Part shown: piece after piece, positions 1 through 8,961 of the stretch | Position numbering within the stretch: the stretch's first letter is position 1 | Layout: the number at the start of each line of letters is the position of its first letter | Assembly: GCA_965646165.1 (NCBI GenBank) | Contig: CBFFYP010000027.1 | Coordinates: 1 to 46,655 of the forward strand | DNA from: MGBC114844 sp910585855 | GTDB lineage: Bacteria > Bacillota > Clostridia > Lachnospirales > Lachnospiraceae | Direction: 5' to 3' | Length of the DNA: 46,655 nucleotides | Notes under the pieces: model-generated | Told to the model about the DNA's origin: nothing | The model's input: only the letters and a program-made list of their open reading frames with translations | The model's database searches: none | Translations under genes and position numbers: made by a program

Positions 1-272
1 TTCTGTGGAACTACCTAGAATTTTTTGCATATCCTGCTTCCATGCAGGGTATGCAAAAAAAGGGGCGTGTTTAGCCCGGATAATAGGGAAAAGAATGTTT
101 TACGGCTAGTAAAATCCTTCCTTACACCCATTACGTTTCGCTTGTAATGAGGGCGAATTGCGCCCCGGTTCGTCCGGTTGGATGAACCGAAATCAGAAGC
201 CCTAGACTTTCTTACCGTTTGGAGCGGAGCAAGCAAAGGACAGGAGCAAACCGCCTCTTGCGTCCGGTGACC
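1..272 (+). repeat. Family A element, A-I type (locus U1), left part cut by window edge
   Basis: The copy begins inside the inner left arm (TTCTGTGGAACTACC), has the core hairpin GCATATCCTGC/GCAGGGTATGC at about 27-55, the box GGGGCGTGTTTAGCCC at 62-77 and its partner GGGCGAATTGCGCCCC at about 151-166. It closes with the A-I right arm (CAGAAGCC...GACTTTCTTACCG, then CAAAGGACAGGAGC) and ends GCGTCCGGTGA near 270. Its left arm and any partner unit lie outside the window. A 90-codon minus-strand reading frame crosses it but looks like a by-product of the repeat. Confidence 0.85.
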
Positions 273-290
273 AGCAACATTGCACAAGTA

Positions 291-330
291 AACCCAGAAT
301 TAGCCCTTCCTTTTGAGTTCAGCATCCCAA
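291..330 (+). repeat. Family B right-end fragment
   Basis: This short stretch (GAATTAGCCCTTCC...GAGTTCAGCATCCC) matches the right end of family B copies such as the one ending at 34793 (GGAATAGATCTTCC...AAGTTCAGCGTCC). It lies between element U1 and the stop codon of the ABC exporter at 345. Only the terminal 40 bp remain. Confidence 0.55.
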
Positions 331-344
331 ATCAACTGCTTTCC

Positions 345-2135
345 CTAACTCTGTATCATTTTCATCTGATAAAATCGTCCCTTCGCCTCCATCAGCTCAG
401 AATAACTTCCATACTCTACACAGCGTCCATCTGCAATCACAGCAATCTTATCCGCATCCCGTATAGTAGAAAGCCGATGTGCCACAATAAAAGTTGTTCT
501 TCCTTTGGTCAAATTTCCCAATGCTTCCTGTAAAAGTTTCTCTGATATACTATCCAATGCAGAAGTCGCTTCATCTAATACAATCACACGGGGATCTCGA
601 ATTAAAGCCCGGGCAATCGAAATTCTCTGCCGTTGCCCACCGGAAAGTTTTCCCCCATGCTCTCCTACCATAGTATCCACACCATTTGGCAGCGACTCAA
701 TCAAATCGGTTAAATTCGCTGCACGAATCACCTCTTCTAATACCGAATCCTCTACACCCTCCATACCATATAAAATATTTTCCCGAATCGTCCCAGAAAA
801 TAAAATTGAAGTCTGAGGTACTACTGCCAAATGCTTCCGATAACTTCTCAGATCAATTTCTTTCATGTCCTGTCCGTCTATCCGCACACATCCGGCAGTC
901 GCACCACAAAACCCAATAACCAAATTTAAAATGGTTGTTTTTCCTGCTCCTGATTCTCCGACAAAAGCAATCGTTTCCCCCTGTTTTACATGAAAATCAA
1001 AATGATCTAACACCCACTTTTCGCTTCCCTTATACCGAAAAGAAACCTCCTGAAAATCAAATTCACCGCAGACTTCACTTAACTGCTTTTTCCCCTCATT
1101 CTTTTCAATATCCTCTGCCAAAAGTACTTCTCCAATCGAATTGACCGATTCAATTCCTTTTGCCAGTGTAGGAACTAAAGCTAACAGTGCAGAAACTTGC
1201 CCTACAATCGTACTAAAATAGTTCTGATATAATGTAATATCCCCCACTAAAATTTCTCCCTTTAATGCCAAAAATCCGGTAAATAACAGACAAATTACCT
1301 GAAAAATTTGAAATGCCACCCAGCCGACAGCACCAAATAAAGCCTGTACAATATCTAAACGATATCCTTTCTCTGCTACCATCATAAGCTGGCGGCTCAT
1401 TTTTCCAATCTCTTCTTCCTCTAAAGCATGTGCCCTAGTAACGGGAATCAGCTCCACCATCTCCATTACCCTTGCCGATGTTTCCTCAATCTCATGCCGA
1501 AATTCCTGATTTCTCTTCCGCATAACCGTCCGAAAAAATACCATTGTCAAAGCCGCTACCGGCGCAGTCAAAAGAAAAAACAAAAAGATAATACGACTTT
1601 TTGCCACTGTTACTACCAAAGCCACACCAGTATTCATTATAATACTTAAAATATTTAAAAACATCTGTGTAGAAAGCGTTTCTACTGCCTCTACATCCCG
1701 TATAATCTTTGACTGCAGACGCCCCGACTGCATCTCTGTATGATAGGCAATCGAAAGCTGCTGTAACTTTGCAATCAAAGCCTTTCGAAGCCCCGTTTCC
1801 ACATATCGGGTTGCCAGCGATTTATACTTCGTATAAAGATAAGCCAACGGGATATTGCAAAGCGTAAGCAAGATAAGAAACACAGTCTGCCCTATCATAT
1901 GCTTTATAGTATCCGGCGTATAACCAATAATATCATTGATAATATTTGCCGTAATAATCGGCAGAACCCATACCGGCGAATGTTTCACAAATCCAAACAA
2001 AGCCGCTAAAAGAAACTTATGATAGTTCCCCTTATAAAGCCCTAATAAAATCCGAACCGGACGTCCTCGATACTTCCGATAACAGCGGATAAACCACTGT
2101 TCTGTTTGTACATTTTTTGGTGCATGTAAATCCAT
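345..2135 (-). CDS. ABC exporter, fused permease and ATPase
   Basis: 596 residues. An N-terminal cytosolic stretch of about 35 residues is followed by a six-helix exporter membrane domain (about 40-330) and a nucleotide-binding domain (about 355-596). Visible motifs are Walker A GESGAGKTT (393-401), signature LSGGQRQR (497-504), Walker B VIVLDEATS (517-525) and the H-loop histidine in AHRLST (about 553). This is the type IV (MsbA/LmrA-like) exporter family, working as a dimer in the cytoplasmic membrane; the substrate cannot be read from sequence. The gene stands alone and is divergent from an AraC regulator at 2310, which may control it. No canonical terminator is seen after the stop; a family B fragment and element U1 follow. 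Confidence 0.93.
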   Translation of the reverse strand: MDLHAPKNVQTEQWFIRCYRKYRGRPVRILLGLYKGNYHKFLLAALFGFVKHSPVWVLPIITANIINDIIGYTPDTIKHMIGQTVFLILLTLCNIPLAYLYTKYKSLATRYVETGLRKALIAKLQQLSIAYHTEMQSGRLQSKIIRDVEAVETLSTQMFLNILSIIMNTGVALVVTVAKSRIIFLFFLLTAPVAALTMVFFRTVMRKRNQEFRHEIEETSARVMEMVELIPVTRAHALEEEEIGKMSRQLMMVAEKGYRLDIVQALFGAVGWVAFQIFQVICLLFTGFLALKGEILVGDITLYQNYFSTIVGQVSALLALVPTLAKGIESVNSIGEVLLAEDIEKNEGKKQLSEVCGEFDFQEVSFRYKGSEKWVLDHFDFHVKQGETIAFVGESGAGKTTILNLVIGFCGATAGCVRIDGQDMKEIDLRSYRKHLAVVPQTSILFSGTIRENILYGMEGVEDSVLEEVIRAANLTDLIESLPNGVDTMVGEHGGKLSGGQRQRISIARALIRDPRVIVLDEATSALDSISEKLLQEALGNLTKGRTTFIVAHRLSTIRDADKIAVIADGRCVEYGSYSELMEAKGRFYQMKMIQS

Positions 2136-2213
2136 CTTTGTTCCCTCACTTTATCTTATTTTTTCTCTTCCTTATTCTGCCAAAGAAACATTCACATGCC
2201 ATTACAGCAAAGT

Positions 2214-2240
2214 AAACTTTGAAACCTGCAAACTTTGAAA
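2214..2240 (+). promoter_or_regulatory. Direct repeat, possible AraC operator
   Basis: AAACTTTGAAA occurs at 2214-2224 and again at 2230-2240, a 16-bp period, in the space between the divergent ABC exporter and AraC genes. AraC-family proteins commonly bind direct repeats, so this is a reasonable operator for the regulator encoded just downstream. The assignment is inference. Confidence 0.45.
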
Positions 2241-2309
2241 AAGTGATATACATTTTTTTTAAAATGCGTTATATTAAATGCAGAAAGAAGAATGAAAGGA
2301 GTTTCTCCT

Positions 2310-3158
2310 ATGGACTGTCGATTTGACATCACATATCATGATTTTAACCCTACTGTCCTATTTGTAAGCAAAAGTACCATGAACCGGGATTCCCGCTATC
2401 ATGACCATGATTTTACAGAAATCACTTATATCTTATCTGGAAAAGGACAATACTTTGTAGAAGGCATAACTTATAATGTAAAAGCAGGCGATCTGATTAT
2501 CTGCAATACAGGCGTTCACCACCACAATATCGTAACCGATGAAAAAGAGCCAACCATTGAGTTCTTTGTCGGCTTTACCGACTATCACCTAAAAGATCTG
2601 CCGCCAAACACCATGCCTCTAACCGATCACTCCTATCTGCTCCATACCGATACACAGCTTCAGCAAAGCCTGTCAAAACTATGCTATGCTATGTTAGCAG
2701 AAAACGAAACCAATCAAGTAGGAAAATACTTTATGCTAAAAGCCTATCTCATTCAATTTTTACTGCTTATTATCCGCCAAAATGCAGAACCGCAGCCCAA
2801 ACAAGAAGGCTACCATTTTGATACCCATTATAAAAGCTATGTTGTCAATCAAATCGTTACTTATTTAGATACACACTACAGCGAGAAAATCTCCTTAGAC
2901 CGAATCGCTCAAAACATGTACTTAAGTCCGGTCTACATTTCAAAAATATTTAAAGAAGAAACCGGAGAATCTCCTATTAATTATCTAATTAAAATCCGAT
3001 TAGAAAAAGCAAAAGACATGCTTTCCTCTCCTACTCCTAACAGCATAAAAAAAATAGCAAATGATGTAGGATATGAAGATGCATACCACTTCAGCAAACT
3101 ATTTAAAAAATACTATGGCATCTCCCCTCTCTACTACCGAAAACGCCTCCTCCCATAA
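2310..3158 (+). CDS. AraC family transcriptional regulator
   Basis: About 282 residues from the ATG at 2310, chosen because AAAGGAG (2295-2301) sits correctly in front of it; an in-frame ATG at 2292 would put that site inside the gene. The N-terminal half is a cupin-type sensing domain (RYHDHDFTEITYILSGKG, then VKAGDLIICNTGVHHH). The C-terminal 100 residues are the two helix-turn-helix motifs typical of AraC (LDRIAQNMYLSPVYISKIFK and IKKIANDVGYEDAYHFSKLF). Such proteins usually respond to a small ligand, often a sugar. The divergent ABC exporter is the most likely target, but this is inferred only from position. Confidence 0.93.
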   Translation: MDCRFDITYHDFNPTVLFVSKSTMNRDSRYHDHDFTEITYILSGKGQYFVEGITYNVKAGDLIICNTGVHHHNIVTDEKEPTIEFFVGFTDYHLKDLPPNTMPLTDHSYLLHTDTQLQQSLSKLCYAMLAENETNQVGKYFMLKAYLIQFLLLIIRQNAEPQPKQEGYHFDTHYKSYVVNQIVTYLDTHYSEKISLDRIAQNMYLSPVYISKIFKEETGESPINYLIKIRLEKAKDMLSSPTPNSIKKIANDVGYEDAYHFSKLFKKYYGISPLYYRKRLLP

Positions 3159-3168
3159 AAAGTAAAAG

Positions 3169-3357
3169 GAGGACGCCAAAATCAAAAGGAAAATCTGCTC
3201 CGAGCCCGCTTGCGCTTAGCATTTCTTATTTTCATAGCGGACACATAAGGCACTAAAATACAGCAAAACCATACCTAAGTGCCGACGGGAAATGATGACC
3301 CTGCGCAGACATTCCTTTTAATTTTAGCTGTGTATCTCTACCGGAAAATAAAGATAC
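3169..3357 (-). repeat. Family B element, reverse copy (B1)
   Basis: Starts with the shared terminus GGAGGACGCC 10 bp after the AraC stop codon. The outer arms AAAATCAAAAGGAA...TCTGC and GCAGACATTCCTTTTAATTTT are complementary. The internal conserved strings (GCTTAGCATTTC, GCGGACACATAAGG, CTAAGTGCCGACGGGAAATGATGACCC) match the other copies. It pairs divergently with B2 (3451-3617), giving a composite whose two outer ends are GGAGGACGCC and GGCGTCCTCC. Confidence 0.8.
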
Positions 3358-3450
3358 AAACCCAACAGAAAATTTTTCCTCTATACGAAAAATTCTAGGG
3401 AAAATTTCAAAAACTGTAAATTAATTAGTATAGCTATTTATTGTAATTTT

Positions 3451-3617
3451 CTCCGTCTGGAGTACACAGCCGAAAGCCGAATGGTGTTCCATGCAGGGTC
3501 ATCATTTCCCGTCGGCACTTAGGTGCTGTACTTTAGCACCTTATGTGTCCGCTACGAGGAAATGCTAAGCGCAAGCGAGCCCGGAATGGAATTCCATTCG
3601 GCTTTCGGCGTCCTCCC
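3451..3617 (+). repeat. Family B element, forward copy (B2)
   Basis: Arms GCCGAAAGCCGAATGG (about 3470-3485) and CCATTCGGCTTTCGGC (about 3595-3610) are complementary. The central hairpin is GGTGCT-GTACTTT-AGCACC. The right end GGCGTCCTCC lies 2 bp from the stop codon of the CAP-domain gene at 3620, so on the minus strand this stem would directly follow that gene's transcript and could act as a terminator or 3' stabiliser. That role is inferred. Confidence 0.8.
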
Positions 3618-3619
3618 CC

Positions 3620-6157
3620 CTAGCGAATCCTTGCTCCGTTTTCATCCACACGATGTCCATCTGGAGTTGTTGTATTCATAAAACAATCCCCGTTTTTCTC
3701 ATCCAAATAATACCACTTTCCTCTTACTAACTGCCAGCCCACTTTCATATCTCCATTGATCGGATCTAAATAATACCACTTTCCGTTCACTTTCTGCCAA
3801 TCGGTTTTCATATCTCCGTTTTTTGGATCTAAATAATACCATTTTCCATTTACTAACTGCCAAGCCGACTCCATATCTCCATCTTTTAAATCTAAATAGT
3901 ACCATTTTCCTCTTACTTTTTGCCAGCCCGTTTTCATATCTCCATTTTTCGGATCTAAATAATACCATTTTCCGTTTACCAACTGCCAGTCTACTTTCAT
4001 ATCTCCGTTTACTGTATCCAAATAATACCACTTTCCATTCACCAACTGCCAGCCTGTTGTCATTTTACTGTCGCCTGCTAAATAGTACCACTTTCCGCCT
4101 GTCTGCAGCCAGCCTGTTTTTAATATACTGTCTGCTCCGGCATAATACCAGATATTTTGATCCTTTACCCATTCATTAACTGCAACTGCCCCATTACTTT
4201 TTATAAATTGTTTTCCTGCTACACTGTTTTGAATCCCCGATGCATACTGCACGACCGATCCCGGTCCGCTGCTGGAACTTGAACCACTCCCGCTTGGACG
4301 ACTGCCTCCTCCACTCGGACGATTTGTACTGCTGCTGGCTTTTTCATAGACTGCTTCTACCGTAACAAGTCCCTCTGTCATAACAAATCTGGTACTCTCT
4401 TTTTCACTGTTTGCCAAAACCGCTGAACCGCTTACTACTTTCCAATGGTCAAACTTCATTCCAGAAGCTGGTCTTTCCGCCTGAATCGATACTACCGCAC
4501 CTGCGGCATAATTTCCGCTTCCTGTTCCATTTTTTATAGTCACTACGTAAGTTGGTGCTGAAGGATCAATTACTGCCTGTTCATACTCTGCCCGCACGGT
4601 TACATTTTCACTTGGCATAACAAAAGTTGTTGTCGCACTTTTACTGTCTGCCAAAACCGCCTGTCCTTTCTCAACCTTCCACTCTTTAAATTTTTTTCCG
4701 ACTTCCGGTACATCTGCCGTAATTGTTACAGTAGAACCTTCCTTTTGACTTCCACCTCCTGCTCCGTTACTGACAATTAACTGATAGGACTTTGTTGGAA
4801 GTTCAATTTTATAAGTAAATGTACTGACCGGACTAATATTCATCCCATCTTTTACTGCAATCGCCTGAATTACAGTTGTCGTGATTTCTCCTTTTTTTCC
4901 AGTAAGCAAAATTGGCTCTGTATACTTTTGACCATTTACTACAGTTGGTGTCGTTCCATCTGTTGTATAATAAATAACTGCCCCCTGTGTATCACTGCTC
5001 AGAGAAACCTTTTTTTCTGCCGAATACTTTGCTTCCGGCAAATTTGCCTTTGGGGCAGCCGCTGTATCTCTTTTCGACTCCTCTAGAGTAAAAAAATTAA
5101 CATTATATTTTATTTCTACCGGATCTCCGTTCTTTTCTTTTAATCCTGTTACCTTTACCTCAATGATATCATCTGCCGAAAATTTTCTGTCAGGACTAAA
5201 TAAAAGAGCCGCACCCATCCCATAACCTCCGGTATCTATATTAAAATATGGAGTTTGTCCTGCCGTATGATTAGTACTATCGTTAAACTTATAAACCTCA
5301 TTTGTCTTTAAATCCGTTATTGTCACTTCAATCCGACTCTTATCTGCATCACTGATTGAAAACTTTTCTCCTGACAAACTGAGCATCCATGGTCCTTTCA
5401 TCACCTCATAAGGCATATTTTCCGCCGGCCAAGCCACATAATCAATATTGGTATTTTCTCTGGACGTATCAAATGCATAAAGTGCAGTAAACCTTCCTGA
5501 ACCCCCATTTACCGAATTGGTACAATAGCCAAAACCAGTATACTGCATAGCTGGATTTAAGATCCATCTACGGTGTCCGGCACGATCAATATTTCCTTTA
5601 TCTCCATCGTCCATATAACCATTTATAATCGAAGCACTGATATTTTTATATCCGTTCCCAATATTACTTTGCGATGTTCCCGAAAGCCCCTTATCAAAAA
5701 ACTCCTGCGGAATATCATTTGGCTTTGCCGGTTCATGGGACAATGCATTATTTCTTGCCATAACCACGCTTCCCGTCTGTGCCAGTTCTTCATACTCTTC
5801 TTTCATAGTCACATCCGCCGGAATCCCTGCTATGTAACGCATAAAATTCAATGCATTTAATCCATCCGTTATCGTTTCCTGTGATAACTTTCCTGCACGA
5901 TAAGGGGAAAACGAAGGTTCTGTCTGATAAGTCACTTCCCTTTCTGCATTATATGGATGATCCAAATAAAATCTTAAAATTTCTTCCTTAGTATGTTTCT
6001 GCGGTGCTGACAAATTCGCCTGCTTCGTCGCTTCTTCCTCTCCTGTATAAACAACAGGCTCACCCTGCGCATACAATGTAGTCTGATTTCCTAAAATACT
6101 ACCCGTTGCAACAAACGCAGTCATAAAAACCTTTGCTCTATTCCACTTTTTCACCAT
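3620..6157 (-). CDS. Secreted CAP-domain protein with InlB-like and choline/cell-wall-binding repeats
   Basis: 845 residues. A signal peptide (about 1-31, cut near LYA-QG) leads to a CAP/SCP-like domain (about 95-215; HEPAKP and the DRAGHRRWIL segment). Next come a chitobiase-like module with YYTTDGTTPT (about 380-450), two InlB/Listeria-type B repeats (about 457-526 and 536-604; KEWKVEKGQAVLADS, DHWKVVSGSAVLANS), a Ser/Gly-rich linker (607-640) and about eight GW..NGKWYYLD repeats (about 660-825), encoded by 63-bp tandem DNA repeats at about 3700-4090. Repeats of this type bind choline or other cell-wall polymers and hold secreted proteins on the surface. The role is likely adhesion or cell-wall interaction; the CAP domain's activity is unknown. 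The ATG at 6157 is preceded by GAGGG. Confidence 0.9.
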   Translation of the reverse strand: MVKKWNRAKVFMTAFVATGSILGNQTTLYAQGEPVVYTGEEEATKQANLSAPQKHTKEEILRFYLDHPYNAEREVTYQTEPSFSPYRAGKLSQETITDGLNALNFMRYIAGIPADVTMKEEYEELAQTGSVVMARNNALSHEPAKPNDIPQEFFDKGLSGTSQSNIGNGYKNISASIINGYMDDGDKGNIDRAGHRRWILNPAMQYTGFGYCTNSVNGGSGRFTALYAFDTSRENTNIDYVAWPAENMPYEVMKGPWMLSLSGEKFSISDADKSRIEVTITDLKTNEVYKFNDSTNHTAGQTPYFNIDTGGYGMGAALLFSPDRKFSADDIIEVKVTGLKEKNGDPVEIKYNVNFFTLEESKRDTAAAPKANLPEAKYSAEKKVSLSSDTQGAVIYYTTDGTTPTVVNGQKYTEPILLTGKKGEITTTVIQAIAVKDGMNISPVSTFTYKIELPTKSYQLIVSNGAGGGSQKEGSTVTITADVPEVGKKFKEWKVEKGQAVLADSKSATTTFVMPSENVTVRAEYEQAVIDPSAPTYVVTIKNGTGSGNYAAGAVVSIQAERPASGMKFDHWKVVSGSAVLANSEKESTRFVMTEGLVTVEAVYEKASSSTNRPSGGGSRPSGSGSSSSSGPGSVVQYASGIQNSVAGKQFIKSNGAVAVNEWVKDQNIWYYAGADSILKTGWLQTGGKWYYLAGDSKMTTGWQLVNGKWYYLDTVNGDMKVDWQLVNGKWYYLDPKNGDMKTGWQKVRGKWYYLDLKDGDMESAWQLVNGKWYYLDPKNGDMKTDWQKVNGKWYYLDPINGDMKVGWQLVRGKWYYLDEKNGDCFMNTTTPDGHRVDENGARIR

Positions 6158-6229
6158 TCCAATCCCTCTTTTCTTAAATTTCCTTTATCCGTTTTTCTAT
6201 TTTTGTTTTTTATCTTAGCGTATCGTCCT

Positions 6230-6258
6230 ATTATAACACTCCCTTTTTATCTTGTAAA
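6230..6258 (-). promoter_or_regulatory. Sigma-A promoter of the CAP-domain gene
   Basis: On the minus strand TTTACA (6258-6253) and TATAAT (6235-6230) are separated by exactly 17 bp, about 70 bp upstream of the ATG at 6157. The -10 box is a perfect consensus. Confidence 0.75.
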
Positions 6259-6362
6259 TATTTGCTATCTATTTTCTTCCATAGGTCTCTTACAAATAAA
6301 CTCTTAAAAAAATTCAGGAATTGTAAATACAATTCTTTTTTTGTTCCGAAGCCAAGAAACAG

Positions 6363-6693
6363 TCAGATACGGAAACCATGGGCAGCCTGCAGTGACTTTG
6401 GAAAAAAGTTAGAAGTTCTTGACTTCTGCTTCAAACCTAAGATTTTTTGCATATCCTGCTTCCATGCAGGGTATGCAAAAAAAGGGGCGTGTTTAGCCCA
6501 TATATGTATCGAGAAAATACTGCCTTATGGCTAATAAAATCTTTTGATACGCCAGTCCCATTTTGGCTACCATATGGGCGAATTGCGCCCCGGTCTGTCC
6601 GGTTGGATGCAACCACGATGCAGAAGTCTTAGAACTTCTTACTTTTTGGAAAGCGGAACAGCAGGCTGCCCATGGTTTCCGTATCTGACGTCC
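6363..6693 (+). repeat. Family A element, A-II type (locus U2)
   Basis: The left arm CAGATACGGAAACCATGG... and the right arm ...CCATGGTTTCCGTATCTG are perfect reverse complements over 27 bp. The core hairpin is at about 6448-6476. GCCCATAT at about 6497 pairs with ATATGGGC at about 6574, a base-pair set different from other copies but still complementary. The spacer-type sequence TTCTTTTTTTGTTCCGAAGCCAAGAAAC precedes it, yet no A-I unit is present. The right end carries a short duplication of ATCTGACGTCCCC. Confidence 0.85.
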
Positions 6694-6739
6694 CCATCTG
6701 ACGTCCCCATCCAATGCCCTCCATATCATTTCCAAACAA

Positions 6740-6791
6740 CAAAAAAGCAGTTTCCGTTCCGTTTTTTCATTCCCCGAACCTGAAACTGCTC
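6740..6791 (-). terminator. Rho-independent terminator of the GntR-ABC operon
   Basis: On the minus strand AGCAGTTTC (6790-6782 region) pairs with GAAACTGCT (6754-6746) and is followed by TTTTTT (6746-6741). It begins 5 bp after the permease stop codon at 6796. Confidence 0.85.
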
Positions 6792-6795
6792 TTTT

Positions 6796-8961
6796 TTATT
6801 TCATTTCGTCATACTCCTGTATCAATTCGTCCAACAAAGAAAAAATTTCTTCATCAAAATCCCGAACCTGCACACCTAATATCTTCTCCTCTTCATTAAA
6901 ATACCGCTGTGAAGCTTCCGGCTTTAATACAACACTAATAATATAATTATTTTCATACATTCTTCCCCAAAACAAAGGTGTACTCCATCCTGTAGAAAAA
7001 TACAATTTCTGACATAACTTTTCGATCATTTCTTCCTCTGTTATCTCAATGCTTTTCTCTCTTATAATACCTTCTTCCGTTTCACCCCATTCCTTATCTT
7101 GGTAATTTCCTGTAACCTGTATTGACAGCACATTTTCTGCCAAAGGATGCACCCAATAAACATTCGATTCAAAAATCCCTATTCTTTTCAAATACGCAAT
7201 CGATTCCTCCATTGTAGACAAAAGATACAATTCGTTGTAATCCCGCCCTCCGTCTACATAACACATCATTTTCCCTATCACCGGATAATCCCGAAGATCA
7301 TCCAAACTCACCTCTAATAGTTCCTTCTGATAAATCTTTAAAAACTCTACACTGTCCTCTTTTGGAATAAACTGCCATTCCCTTGACAACCCACGTATCT
7401 CCAATTCTTCTATCCGAGAACTATTTTCAAAAAAATAAGCATAGGTCGATTTTTTATATTCCGGTGACTGAAAGACAGTATTTAAAAGATCATATGCCTG
7501 ATCCAACGAAACCCTATAACTGCGCAAAACTTCCCTTCCGCCTTTTAACCGTACCTTTACATAAAACTCTACCCAATGTTCTAAACTATCATTCCTTTTA
7601 TCCGTTTCTGCTCCTAAACTCATCAACTGATGGATAACCGGCAGCATCTCTCCTGACAAATTCATCTTTTCCATTTTATAGGCAAAAGATGAAATCGTTC
7701 TCCGTTCTCCATACGGACTTTCAAATTCATAGAAACCAGAATCTTCAATACCATCAATACTGATTGCCGCAGATTCTATACGATCCAATTTTGGAACATA
7801 GGCATCATATCCAATCCAGTCATTTCGAAGAATCAATGCTGCTGCCGCCGCTGCTATTATTGTTCCTGCCAGTTGTATCTTATGATCCAATATCTTGCGG
7901 ATATCAGACTGATACAACACTTCTATTACACCATGTACCAACACTGCCGTAAATAAAACCCCAAACAGCATCCAACCCGTTTTATGATAATCTGTCATAT
8001 TTTCAAAAATCCATCCGCCCGCCATAGCAGCAGGAAGCACCAACAAAATACGAACAATCGGCTGAATCTTTTTAAATGCGATTGCTTTTCCTGCCATCTC
8101 ACTTGCACGCACTTTATATAGATAAATACTAATTCCAAGCAGCAAAACAGATACCAAGAAACACTGCATCAAATACAGTTTTATTGAAGATTCTCCCTCT
8201 GCAAGCCGAAATAGATAAAGTGAATTTCCTCCTGTCAGATAAGAAATCGTATTAACAAAAGATACGATTGGTGAAAATTTTGCTATCGTTTCTCCAATAC
8301 CCTGTCCATAAGAAAATGAAACATATGTATCAAAGTAACTATTGCAATACCCTAAATAAACCCCATATAGCAAAAGAGTATATAACTCTGCAATTCCGTT
8401 TAAAAACAAACATCCAAACATATTGCCTGCCAAAATAGAAGCAAGAATCGTAGTATGATACAGCATAAGATAATATAACATCTGTACTCCAAACTCTTTC
8501 AGTATCACACTCCATACCTTAGAATCTATCGTAAAATACCGGCTTCCAATTAACACACAGAGCAAAATCACTGTCAAATAAGGAATCAGATAAAACAAGA
8601 TTCCATCAAAATAAGATACCAGAAACAATTTCTCTCTTCGTACCGGAATACTATGATAAAAATCTACTTTCTTTTTCTTATACAGATAAGAAAATGCAAA
8701 AATTCCACATAAAGCAGCCCCTACAATAGTTATTAAAACCATCCATATATTGTCATATCCCATCAAAACCAGAAACATACCTTTTGCATTTTCCTGAATC
8801 TGCTCCGGCGTCAAATAAGAATAACGTCCGATATTATCCAAAATCAGCATTAAAACAACCGGAAAACTAATAAAAAATACCAATATAGACAATACTAACA
8901 GCCATAATTTCCGTCTGATATCTTCCTGCATTAATTTAAAAAATGAGATTTTTGATGTCAT
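6796..8961 (-). CDS. ABC-2-like permease with large C-terminal extracytoplasmic region
   Basis: About 721 residues from the ATG at 8961; GGAGGT (8975-8970) sits 8 bp before it, better than the TTG two codons upstream. The first 390 residues contain several hydrophobic helices (for example LLVLSILVFFISFPVVLMLI and IWMVLITIVGAALCGIFAF). The last 320 residues are mostly soluble with no recognised motif. The start overlaps the ATPase gene by 26 bp, showing tight translational coupling. With the ATPase and the GntR regulator it forms a YtrA/YtrB-like transporter operon; in Bacillus such systems respond to cell-envelope antibiotics. The function here is inferred from that parallel. Confidence 0.85.
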   Translation of the reverse strand: MTSKISFFKLMQEDIRRKLWLLVLSILVFFISFPVVLMLILDNIGRYSYLTPEQIQENAKGMFLVLMGYDNIWMVLITIVGAALCGIFAFSYLYKKKKVDFYHSIPVRREKLFLVSYFDGILFYLIPYLTVILLCVLIGSRYFTIDSKVWSVILKEFGVQMLYYLMLYHTTILASILAGNMFGCLFLNGIAELYTLLLYGVYLGYCNSYFDTYVSFSYGQGIGETIAKFSPIVSFVNTISYLTGGNSLYLFRLAEGESSIKLYLMQCFLVSVLLLGISIYLYKVRASEMAGKAIAFKKIQPIVRILLVLPAAMAGGWIFENMTDYHKTGWMLFGVLFTAVLVHGVIEVLYQSDIRKILDHKIQLAGTIIAAAAAALILRNDWIGYDAYVPKLDRIESAAISIDGIEDSGFYEFESPYGERRTISSFAYKMEKMNLSGEMLPVIHQLMSLGAETDKRNDSLEHWVEFYVKVRLKGGREVLRSYRVSLDQAYDLLNTVFQSPEYKKSTYAYFFENSSRIEELEIRGLSREWQFIPKEDSVEFLKIYQKELLEVSLDDLRDYPVIGKMMCYVDGGRDYNELYLLSTMEESIAYLKRIGIFESNVYWVHPLAENVLSIQVTGNYQDKEWGETEEGIIREKSIEITEEEMIEKLCQKLYFSTGWSTPLFWGRMYENNYIISVVLKPEASQRYFNEEEKILGVQVRDFDEEIFSLLDELIQEYDEMK

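Noticed and set aside
15..287. 90-residue protein on the minus strand
   Set aside because: It lies wholly inside a family A element, has no ribosome-binding site, and the pairing of the arms explains its conservation.
3699..4179. Additional frames on both strands within the CAP-domain gene
   Set aside because: They are shadow frames created by the 63-bp tandem repeats.
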